Below, piece after piece: positions 20,354 to 29,678 of a stretch of DNA of 64,000 nt (its first letter is position 1; each line of letters opens with the position of its first letter). The stretch lies in the NCBI GenBank assembly GCA_947471745.1, contig CANJKZ010000115.1:1-64000 (forward strand). The letters are read 5' to 3'. The notes under the pieces were generated by a model, which was given only the letters and a program-made list of their open reading frames with translations, was not told the DNA's origin and searched no databases. The position numbers and the translations under genes are program-made. Source of the stretch: Closterium sp. Naga37s-1 (lineage: Eukaryota > Streptophyta > Zygnematophyceae > Desmidiales > Closteriaceae).

Positions 20354-23300
20354 ACAGTGGGTGGAAGCTGAGAGCCTTAGCAGCGACGAGGGCAGCAGTC
20401 AAGACGAGCACGCTGCTAGCAGTACAGCAGCGCAGATATTGCCTCGTTTGGTGCTGCCTCGTTTGGTGCTGCCTTGTTAGGAGGTGCTTCGTTTGGTGCT
20501 GCTTCGTTTGGTGCTGCTTCGTTAGGAGTCAAGGAATTCACGGGAGTGAGAGGGGTCAAGGGAGTCAATGGGGGTAATGGAGTCAAAGCTACAGCTATGG
20601 AGCAGAGCAGAGAGCAGAGCAGAGAGCAGAGCAGAGAGCAGAGCAGAGAGCAGAGCAGAGAGCAGAGCAGAGAGCAGAGCAGAGAGCAGAGCAGAGAGCA
20701 GAGCAGAGATCAGAGCAGATAGCAGAGCAGAGAGCAGAGCAGAGAGCAGAGCAGAGAGCAGAGCAGAGAGCAGAGCAGAGAGCAGAGCAGAGAGCAGAGC
20801 AGAGAGCAGAGCAGAGAGCAGAGCAGAGAGCAGAGCAGAGAGCAGAGCAGAGAGCAGAGCAGAGAGCAGAGCAGAGAGCAGAGAAGAGAGCAGAGAAGAG
20901 AGCAGAGCAGAGAGCAGAGCAGAGAGCAGAACAGAGAGCAGAGAAGAGAGCAGAGAAGAGAGCAGAGCAGAGAGCAGAGCAGAGAGCAGAGCAGAGAGCA
21001 GAGCAGAGAGCAGAGCAGAGAGCAGAGCAGACAGCAGAGCAGAGAGTGCATGGGGTTCGGGAAGGAGGGGGAGTAGGGCCTGGGGCTTGGAAGGGCGGGC
21101 ATGGAAGGTTCGACGCAGTTGATGTTGATGACTCGGATCCTAGTCACGGTGACTCAGCTTCAAGCGGCGATGAGTCAGACGCATCCACTGCTAAGGCCAG
21201 GGCAAGCATGGGGGAGGCTAGTGATTGTCGGTCCACTGCTGCAGCAGGTGGGAGGAATGGTGGGCCTGGTGGGGGCGTTGGGATTGGTGGGGGTGCTGTA
21301 GAAGGTAAGGGGAGTGGTGGGGATGTTGCAGGTAGGAAAGCCAGCAGCGGGTCAGAAGGGAGCTTCGAGGCTCGGGTTGTCAGAGCGTCTGCAGCCCAGC
21401 GGGCTTCTGGTGAAGGGACCCTTGGAGTGGGGATATTGGCAGGTGAGAGGGGAGAGGCAGGTGCAGACGCAGCAGCAGTTAGGGGATCACAAAGAGCAAC
21501 AGGAGGTGCAGGAGAAGGAGGAGCAGGAGGAGTAGACGCAGCAGCAGGAGCAGCAGAAACGGCTGACAGAAGGACCGAAGGAAATGTTCTTAGGGAAACA
21601 CAAATGACAAAAAGCTGCAACTACGTCAACGGAAGTCGCAGCAGGAGAGATGAGCGGAGGGAAAGCAGGCACAAGCACGGGTGCCGCCGTAGGAAGAGAG
21701 AGAAGGACAGCAGCAGGAGAAGCTGCAGATACGACAGGAGCAGCGGACAGAAGAGGGGCAGGAACAGCAGATGGGAGTGGGTTTGAAGAAGCAGCAGCAT
21801 TAAATCTGGCTGCGGAAAGAGAGAGAGACACAACGGCAGGAGCAGCAGAGGAAGAGAGGCAACGGCAGGGGAGTTTGAGTGGAGAGAAAAGGTCGAGGGG
21901 GGAGAGGGTGTTCAAAGGGGGGAATTCAAAGCAAAAAGAAAGGTCGGATGGAGGGCATACAGCATTGAAGAAGCAAAGGAGAGATGTTGGAATGAAGGGT
22001 GATGGGTTGAATGGTGAGAAACGTAATATAGGGAAGAGAGGGAGGGAGGCTGAGGCAGGGGATAAAGGAGATGGTGCACGAGGGAGTCATGCGAAGTGGG
22101 GGGGAGTGAGGGAAGGCGGGGAGGAAGAAGAGGAGAGAGAGGAGAAGGCAGGGGGAGGAAAATATGAGAGGGAAGAGGAGGGAAGGAAAGAGGGGTACAA
22201 TGGGGCAGTGGGAGCAACAATGGCAGGAGGAGAAATCGCAGGAGCAGGCAACAACAGAAGAAGCAATGACAGGTGCAACCTTGGCAGGAGCAGCAGTGGA
22301 GATGGGGAGAGAGGCGATGCGGCAGAGTGAGGGGTTTCAGAGTATGGAGGACGAGGAGTGGAGGGAGCGACAGAAGGTGCTGCAGCAGCAGGCGGAGGAG
22401 GCTCAGGCTGAGAAGAGAAGGAGGAGGGCTGAGCGTGCCGAACGTGAGAGGCTGGAACGGATGCAGGCTCGGCAGCAGAAGCGGGTGGAGGAGGTTCGAC
22501 AGCAGCAGGAGCAGGTGGGTGGGGGGGTTACGAAAAGCAGTGTCTACATTCTGCATGATGCTTGGCATCCTTCATTCTTCATCATCCTTGGTTTGTCAAA
22601 CATCAGGGATAACCCTGCCCATTCATCACCTTGCCGACCCTCTGTGTTTCCACTTTCCACTTGCCTCTATCTGGTTACCATGCCACTTCTGCCACTGCAC
22701 CCCTTAAGTCTTTCTCGTCCCTCTTTCTCTCTTCATGAGAGCGGAGCAAGCATTGAGCAGCAGCTGAGAGTATTGGTGCAAAATGATCTTTTGCAGCACC
22801 TGGCTGGCTGTTGTGTCTGCTCCTTCCCATGCTTGCCTCTTCGCCTGCCTCTCTTCTGCCCCTCTTTTTCTCCTCAGGTCGAGCGGAGCATCTGGTCTAA
22901 AGGAGCAGCTGAGAGAATCGGTTCATGCTGACCTTGCCAAGCGCCTGGCAGGGTGTCTTCAGTGCTCCTTCTCCTTTTTTGGCTCCACTCCTGCCTCTCT
23001 TCTTTCCCCTCTTTTTCTCCTCAGGTGGAGCGGGCATCTGGTCTCAAGGACCAGCTGAGAGCGTCAGTCCACGCTGACCTTGTCAAGCGCCTGGCAGGGT
23101 GCCGTGACTTTGCGTCAGTCCTTGATAAAATCGGGATCAAAGTGGACGGCATGCCACAACCATCGACTCAGCAGGTGAGAGATACACTTGGTTTTTTTTT
23201 CGCACTGCTCTTTCCTCGATCGTTTTAATGATATTTCACCCAATACCTCGCTCGATAATCGTGTGGAACCGTGTGATTGTTGCTATAGAAACTGCCACCT

Positions 23301-23599
23301 GACTCGTTCAACTGACTCGTTGCTTGCTTGTCCTGTTGCCCACTCCTCCTGCTTGCCAGGTTGAAGCATCTTTCAAGAAGGCGCTGCTTCGGTATCACCC
23401 GGACCGGATGGCGAGGCTCGGAGCAGGAGCGGACGTTCGGAAGCAGGTAGAGGCAGAGGAGACGTTCAAGATGATGCTGGAGAAGAAGAAAACGCTTCCG
23501 CTTGTTGCACCACCTGCTGCACCTGCTGCTGCCCCAGCTTACCCGGACTTTGGTCTGCCCAAGTATCACAAGTTTGGCAGGAGACGTTATTATTACTAA
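15969..23599 (+). CDS. Large low-complexity protein ending in a J-domain (auxilin-like C-terminus), exon model unresolved
   Basis: The secure part is the 3' end. Exon 23025-23174 encodes [32 protein letters not shown] and STQQ. Exon 23360-23599 encodes [20 protein letters not shown] and [10 protein letters not shown], ending in RRRYYY and TAA. YHPDR is the HPD triad that stimulates Hsp70 ATPase; plant auxilin-related J-proteins have the same C-terminal layout. Upstream, plus-strand reading frames run nearly continuously: a possible first exon [16 protein letters not shown] at 15969, a Ser/Arg-rich part (16204-16866), acidic segments with repeated [17 protein letters not shown] motifs (17900-19930), poly-Gln (20000-20360), (ESRA)n (20590-21046), Gly/Ala/Arg-rich stretches, and a charged coiled coil [20 protein letters not shown] near 22420-22480. 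Frames change several times, so introns or sequence indels remain to be placed. Some upstream parts may belong to another gene. Confidence 0.5.
17320..17515 (+). repeat. GTTACAGCAGCACCA tandem repeat
   Basis: A 15-bp unit GTTACAGCAGCACCA with 6-9 bp variants, about a dozen copies, within the presumed J-protein coding region (Thr-Ala-Pro-Val repeats in one frame, Gln-rich in another). Confidence 0.85.
17900..19935 (+). repeat. Eight dispersed copies of a [17 protein letters not shown] coding motif
   Basis: Copies begin near 17912, 18825, 18991, 19168, 19339, 19469, 19708 and 19874. The core is D-L-V-C/V-G/D-D/N-A-x-x-M/T-R-x-M/V-W-E/K-A-A, preceded by an acidic run and followed by Ala-rich (GCTGCT) sequence. 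Most spacings are 130-180 bp. I do not recognise the motif as a named domain. Confidence 0.85.
19999..20360 (+). repeat. Long CAG trinucleotide tract
   Basis: Almost uninterrupted CAG/CAA triplets over about 360 bp, encoding poly-Gln in one plus frame and poly-Ser or poly-Ala in the others. It lies inside the presumed J-protein coding region. Confidence 0.95.
20590..21046 (+). repeat. 12-bp GAGAGCAGAGCA array encoding (ESRA)n
   Basis: About 38 head-to-tail units of GAGAGCAGAGCA with a few A-for-C changes. All three plus frames are open over most of the array because the unit is a multiple of three and contains no stop. In one frame it encodes Glu-Ser-Arg-Ala repeats. Confidence 0.93.
22740..23174 (+). 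repeat. Three tandem copies of a J-protein exon start
   Basis: Copies begin around 22740, at 22878 (after TCCTCAG) and at 23025 (after TCCTCAG). They share GAGCGG-GCATCTGGTCT-AA-GA-CAGCTGAGAG and GCGCCTGGCAGGGTG. Only the third continues into the complete exon; the first two run from the shared part directly into a C/T-rich tract and the next AG. The pattern matches IMPACT, uL22m and PHF5A. Confidence 0.8.
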
Positions 23600-24903
23600 A
23601 CAACATACATATGTGAACTAGTTTGTAACAACTTCACGTGCTGTTAGATACTCACAATGTAAAACGTTCCCAATATTACTAATTTTCCGACATTCCATTG
23701 CATGCGTAGGAACATTCCAAATTGTAGTCATTGTTCGACTACACTAAAGTGCATGTTGAATAAACACCGTCAACAATTGCATAATGTTCCATACACAAGT
23801 AAATAGCATAGATATCCTCCTTCCGTGGTTGCTAATTAGAAAATGCATGACATGCCCTATGTTGCTGCGCACTTGGTATGGGAAGAAAATAAAAGGGAAC
23901 ACTATGAACTTGTGAGTACACCCGGTACCTCCATACGGTACATCATTTGTCCGACGAACTATCCCCCCTACCTCATGGCACCGAATCACTGTTTCGCAAG
24001 GGGTCGTCGTACACGCGTAACCGCACAGGCTTCGTCGCACAGGATCCTCGTACACGCACAGTCGCACAGGCGTAGTCGCACACGCGTCAAACGCAACCAA
24101 AGGGTCATCCTAGCATCGCAATCGGCTCACGAAGATAAGACGCTGGGTTAGCTTTCTTAACCCTTTCATAACGCTTTGGAACGTATTTAAACCCTTCGTT
24201 ACCGCAGTAATGGAACTTTCACATATGCTCTCGACTAGTGATGCTGGCAAGCAGGAACATTCACACCCGCTAACATCGCACGTCACTATTCTCATGGGAT
24301 GAAATGTAATAAAAGGACGGTTTGCGATTCTTCCTATCATCATCGCTCCATACGCGGACGCGTTGTCTAGCCAGCCGTTCCGCGCCGAATCGGCGTGGGA
24401 CGGCGGCTATATGGCGGCAATGGCGCAGCGGTTCCCCGCATGTCACCGCTGCTGGCGGCGACTGAGCTTCCTCGCGTGTCCATGGCGGCGAGTCGTCGTC
24501 GCGGTGTGCCCCTTTGGGCGTTACATGGAACGGGCGAGCTGTGAAGGGTCTATCTGGCCAGGAGCGATCCGGCCAGGAGCGCTCCGGCCAGCATGACACC
24601 TCTCATGTACCTATTAAATACGGCTTGGTTAGAACCGACATACATCACAACCGTTTAGCAGCAACCTAATACGACGACGACCTAGCTATCAGCAAGACGA
24701 ACTAATCCAACGACGATAATACCATCCAGCTCAGGTTCTCAGGATCATCCTCAACGATCCGCAACTCACACTCAACGATCAGCGTGTACACCCTTAACTC
24801 TCAAGGGCGAAACCATCCGCAAGGCCCAGTTACGTGTCTGAAGCTCGTAGCAACCCTCCGGAAGACCTGAAAAAGCGTTCGACACTCGAAGAAATTTCCG
24901 GAG
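23600..24903 (+). promoter_or_regulatory. J-protein 3' flank, then conserved upstream block of FAS1 copy 2 (from about 23835)
   Basis: From about 23835 (ATGCATGACATGCC) the sequence aligns with 46895-47910 upstream of FAS1 copy 3, and in reverse with 14477-15610. Shared pieces are CTTGGTATGGGAAGA, the GTCGCACA-GCGTC tracts, GGAACTTTCACA, GAACATTCACACC, CGTTCCGCGCCGAATCGGCG, the CCGGCCAG/GGCCAGGAGCG run, a TATA-like CTATTAAATACGGC at about 24612, and AACCTAATACGACGACGACC in the leader. 23600-23830 is the J-protein 3' region with no other feature. Confidence 0.7.
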
Positions 24904-25743
24904 ATGGCGGCGCGACTCGGAGGCAGCTTGCTCCTGGTGGCAGTGATGTGCGTGGCGGCGGCGTGCGCTCCGACGAGCTGCGCTCAGCCGCCTCCGCCGA
25001 CGAAGGCGCAGCTGCGCGCGGAGCTGCAGAGCATGGCGAAGAGCATCGTGAAGCGGTACCCTCAGTACTCGCGATACGCGCAGGACGCCACCAAATACAT
25101 CAACCTCGCACGTAAGACCTTGCACCAGCGGCTAGTTGGCCACGCACTTTGAATTACCTTTTGTTTTTGTATTGAGGGTGCCCGTTCTGTGTTCGTTCCC
25201 CCTCTCCAACCCCTCTCCACCCCCCTCCATTCCCTCCCCCACCCCCCCCCTCCCCTCCCGCCCTGCCCCTGCGTACGACCTGTCGGCTCTGCCCCACTGA
25301 CCTTCTCACCTCTCTCCCACCTCGTTCCCCTTCCCCCCTCGTCCTCTGCAGTGAACTCGAGGTACGACCTGTCGGCGCTGCGAGACGCGTCCATCCTCAT
25401 CCCCAACAACGTGCAGGCAGAAGCCCTCGCTAAGAGAATCCCCGCTATGAGCAGCAGCGTCCCCACACTGTACAACATAACGGCGTTCCACATCCTGCGC
25501 CGCCGAATGACCCTCCCGCAGATGAGGCAGGTGAAGCTGCGGACGGCGATAGGCACTCAGCTGAGGCAGCCGCTCTTTAAGATGACGCCGATGGGAAACA
25601 ACAGCGCTGTGTCGTTTGCTAGAGGGCCGTACTTGAAGGCAGACCAGTGGACCACTATTCGCATCCCGGGGCTGTACGTGGGGCGATGGTTCATTGCCCA
25701 TGGGGTGGATCGGGTGATCATCCCGACTTATACCAAGATCTGA
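24904..25743 (+). CDS. Secreted single-FAS1 domain protein, copy 2
   Basis: Exon 1 (24904-25111) starts MAARLGGSLLLVAVMCVAAA (signal peptide to about CAQ), then PPPPTKAQLRAELQSMAKSI and KRYPQYSRYAQDATKYINLA. Exon 2 (25352-25743, after CCTCTGCAG) reads LNSRYDLSALRDASILIPNN, YNITAFHILRRRM, then RWFIAHGVDRVIIPTYTKI. The spliced product is 199 residues and the frame is clean. It is a single FAS1 domain with the YNITAFHIL centre and the C-terminal H2-like motif, expected to be secreted to the wall or mucilage and to act in adhesion. It is nearly identical to copy 3 and less so to copy 1. Confidence 0.9.
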
Positions 25744-26127
25744 CGAGGCAGTTGAGGGGGATATGAGGATGTGAGGGTTACAGTATGAGTGGCTTGAAGA
25801 GAAGAGACAGCAAGTTCTGGTGATAGAAATTCTCCAGATTTGTGGAGCTATTGGCTGCTCACCACACCAGCATGTCGTTGCAGTCCTTGTTTCAGTATGA
25901 CATGTCTAAGCAGTGCAGTGCCGCATCCCTGCGCTGAAGCAGTCACTGCTGCAGGTAGTGGGATGTCTCTTCATGCATACTAGTAGTGTAGTGTAGCGTA
26001 GTATGCATTGCATCCTAGCCTTGAATAATATGGAACGCTTGAATGATGACATGGTACCCTGGATTTAGGCGCAGTTGCAGTTAAAAAAAGACACGAAAGA
26101 TCGACTACAGCCCCAACCGCGAGCCAC
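25744..26127. other. FAS1 copy 2 downstream region
   Basis: 3' flank. CTCCAGATTTGTGGAGCTAT and CAGTGCAGTGCCGCATCCCT match the flank of copy 3, so the duplication extends at least about 250 bp past the stop codon. No other feature seen. Confidence 0.6.
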
Positions 26128-26239
26128 ATGAACCTGACCTTGTTCCATGCACCATTCCGAGAACGAACATTCCACTCCGTCATCCCTGACCGCACCTTCC
26201 TCTCGCTAATGCTTTCAACGACGACTAAAGAAGAAACAG

Positions 26240-26555
26240 AGGGGGAAGAAAGAGAAGCGGAACCCGCCAAAGCGCGCGCGCGTTATCTCCGCACCACTGG
26301 AGTCCGCGCAACGGACGATCTCCGGCACCAGCGACTCGGACATCCCTCGCGCCAGACCTTCAACAACTGCATCACCGCCGAAGTAAGGAGCAATGTCACA
26401 GCTACACACCTGTATTGTCTGCCCCGGAGCCGTGTTAACTCACCAACCCTTCCCTCTGCTAGACCCAGGCACCAAACTGTACCCGAATTTGCACAAGGTG
26501 TACAACGATTTTCTTGTGGCCGGCCACTGCGGACTTAACGACGAAGCATACACCA
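26240..26555 (+). mobile_element. Copia-like fragment E (GAG-pre-integrase remnant)
   Basis: A short plus-strand stretch resembles the GAG-pre-integrase motif of copia elements (HQRLGHPSRQTFNNCI, near 26320). It is a small, old, broken remnant directly abutting the left end of copia D. No LTRs were found. Confidence 0.5.
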
Positions 26556-26817
26556 GTGAACAATACATGGTCTCCCAGTCGCAACAAAGTGAGCCAAGAC
26601 GCTAAGAGGATAAGCGAGGTCCGGACGAGTACAGATCATCAGGTAGATGAGGCAACCAACAAGCTCAGCGTAGGGACCACTAGGCTCAAAAGGCTCGTCA
26701 GGGAGAGGAGCAGTGAGTCTGTGGTCAATGGCAAGAGGAGTGGGTTGTGTTGTGGAGAACTGAAGCTCGAACCAGTGAAGGACCTGCTGCACCATGTGTG
26801 ACTAGGTCAGAGTGATG

Positions 26818-27200
26818 TCTCAAAGTTACGTGCGGAATGGTGTGTGAATAGAAATGTGTTGGGGTACAAATACCTAACCCTAACAAGTGTACCCCACATA
26901 CCGTCATCACCCGGATATAAGACAGTGTTGAATAGAAGACAGGGGGTGTCTATTATCCGGGTGTCTCTTATAGAAGACAGTGTATGAGTTAAGCCAGTGT
27001 ACGGGTTAGGGGCAATTGTATAACTAGGGGGTATCTTCTAAACGGTTCTTTGTCCATTTAAAAGACTTATATGACACCCTAAACCGTCCCAAATACAAGA
27101 CAACCCAAGCATTTTTGCCCGTGTACGAGATAAGACATATATGTCTTATATCCGGGCGATGACGGTAGCACAACTCACTACAGTCTACCATATTTTGACA
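26818..27200 (-). repeat. 3' LTR of copia A, interrupted by a MITE
   Basis: LTR halves at 26818-26900 and 27166-27200 (plus the shared TA) match the 118-bp LTR at 33626-33743. The LTR runs TGTCAAAA...TTTGAGA on the minus strand. Confidence 0.92.
26901..27165. mobile_element. 265-bp Stowaway-like MITE (TA target site)
   Basis: Terminal inverted repeats CCGTCATCACCCGGATATAA (left) and its counterpart ending TTATATCCGGGCGATGACGG (right) pair over about 25 bp with one mismatch. TA is duplicated at 26899-26900 and 27166-27167; the undisturbed LTR at the other end of copia A has a single TA at this site, giving the empty-site sequence directly. There is no ORF, as expected for a non-autonomous Tc1/mariner-type element. 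Confidence 0.92.
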
Positions 27201-29643
27201 CACCCCCATAGACTAAGTGAGGGGTGCCAAGCGTCAGTAGCCACACAAGGTCACAAGACCGGTCCAAGAAACACAACAGCACAAAGCTGAGGGTGGATCA
27301 CAAAGTCACCACACAGTCTAAGCACAAGCAAAAGGCCACAAGGCCAGTTCAAGAGTTCACATATATATATGATACAGGCATAGGCAAAGCAAGAGACAAG
27401 AACTGAGACTACAACACCCTACAACCCGTCTCAACAAGGCCTAACAGTACACAGAACCTGTGGTGGTCACTAGGCGGAAGAGCCTTGGTGAAAATGTCTG
27501 CTGTGTTGGCCTCCGAGGCCACGAACTCCAAATGTGCATGTCCACGTCGCTGCAACTCTCGAAGGAGAAAGTACCTGACGTCGATGTGCTTCACTCTGCT
27601 CCCCAATCGAGGCTCTCGACACAGGAGAATCATGACCTTGTTGCCAGCGAACAAGTTCGGTGTAGAGCTCGGCCGCTCACCAAGGTCGGTGGGTAAGAAA
27701 GTCAACCAGCGCAACTCATGTGCAGCCATGGCTCCGGCGTAGATCTCGGCCTCATCGTTAGACTGCGCAACAGACGAGGACCGAGTCGACCTCCACGACA
27801 CAGCACCAGAGCCCAGGCTAAAACAGTACCCCTGAGTAGACATCTGAGTCTCGACGTCGTCAGCGTAAGAGGAGTCGCAGTGACCAGTGAGCACAACTGG
27901 CTGTGTCCCTCCAAGCACAAGCCCCATGCCTGATGTAGTCGCCAGGTACTTTGCCACCCTCACAGCAGCCCTCTAGTGAACAGGGCGGTGCCTCCCAGTC
28001 GCAACAAAGCGAGCAAGGACGCTGAGAGGGAAGGCAAGGTCCGGGCGAGTACAGGTCATCAGGTACATGAGGCAGCCCACCAGCTCTGCGTAGGGACCAC
28101 TGGGCTCAAAGGGCTCGTCGGGGAAAGGGCCGGTGAGCCTGTGGTCAACAGAAAGAGGAGTAGGCTGTGTAGTGGAGTGCTAAAGCCCGAACCGCTGAAG
28201 GATCTGCTGCACCATGTGTGACTGAGTCAGAGTGATGGTGCGAGCGGCTTTGTCCCTGGTGATCTGCAAGCCAAGGTAGCGACGCAGTTCACCAAGGTCA
28301 GTGCACATGTGTCTCTTCTGCAGTTCAGACTTCACCTTAGCCAGAGCAATCCTGTCTGCAGTGGCGAAGGCCAGGTCGTCGACGTAGACAAGAACAAAGA
28401 AAGGTCTGGGCCCACGACGAACAAACAGCGACGGGTCAGCTGTGGACGGTGCAAAGCCAAGGTCAGAGAGTGTCAAACGAAGAGTGTCGTGCCACTCACG
28501 GGGTGCCTGGCGGAGACCGAAGACTGGTCGTCTCAGGCTCCACTTGGTCCCGGGCGGGAAGGTGTCCAGTAAAGCCAGGAGGACGGCGCAGCCAGATCTC
28601 CTCGTGAAGGCGGCCCTGTAAGAAGGCAGTGGAAAAGTCGAGGGATTTCAGCTCGTAGTCTCTCTGCGCTGCAACGTGGAGTAGCACCCGAAGAGTGGTC
28701 ATCTTTGGGATAGGCGCGAAGGTCTGAAAGAAGTCAACTCCCTCGCGCTGACTGAAACCTCTAGTCACGTAGCACGCCTTGAAGACAGGGGGAGATCCCG
28801 GTGGCCGCTTCACCTTGAAGATCCAGATGCCATCGACTACGTTCGCCCCAGGAGGGGGAACCTTGTCGACATAGGTGCCTGTGGATCTGTATGAGACCAT
28901 CTCTGCGTCCATGGCAGCTCTCCACTAAGAGGCCCAAGGCCCTGACACTGCCTCAGCATAGGAGCGAGGAGTCGGTATGTCAAGGGCGTTGGGGTCTCCC
29001 TCAGGGGCTAGTAACATGGCGCAGAGATGAGGCGAAGCGGCTGCCAAGAACTCAAGCTCAAACTGCCTGTCCTCTAGAACATCACAGCCAAGGGCAGACT
29101 CACCCCCGACGAACAGAGGATGGGTAGGAGGAGCAGCCACCACTCGGGTGGCGTAGTCAAGGCGGCGAGTAGTGGCGAAGTCAGTAGCAGTGGCAGGAAG
29201 AGCCGAAACAGACGACACAGGAGCACGAGGGTTCGTAACAAGGAAGGCGAGAACACGAGAGAGAACAGGACGGTACGTGCGGTAGTAGTCAGTGATAGGG
29301 GTTGAGGAGGAAGCGGTGAGGGACGAATCAGGAGGGGAAGGGAGAACAGACTGAGGAGGACGAGGAGGACTGGAACGAAACATAACAGTACGGAGGTCAG
29401 TGACTGGGGACGAGGGACAAGCACGAGAAGGACAGCGAGTAGCCCAAGTGTGAGGACGAGGGGGAGGGGGGGACTCGAACTGAGGACGAGGGAAAACAGC
29501 CGGAGACGAGTCAGGAGGAGCAAACATAGGACCGTAAACATGGGGAGACGAGGAGCGGTCGGGAGGAGGAGAAGGGAGTCCAAGTGTCCGAAGGCCACTC
29601 ACAGGGTGCAACGAGCCATGTAAGGGCGGGGGCTGCAGCGACG

Positions 29644-29678
<35 letters not shown>

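Noticed and set aside
20710-21147. Minus-strand Leu/Cys-rich ORF
   Set aside because: Complement of the GAGAGCAGAGCA array; open only because the unit contains no stop.
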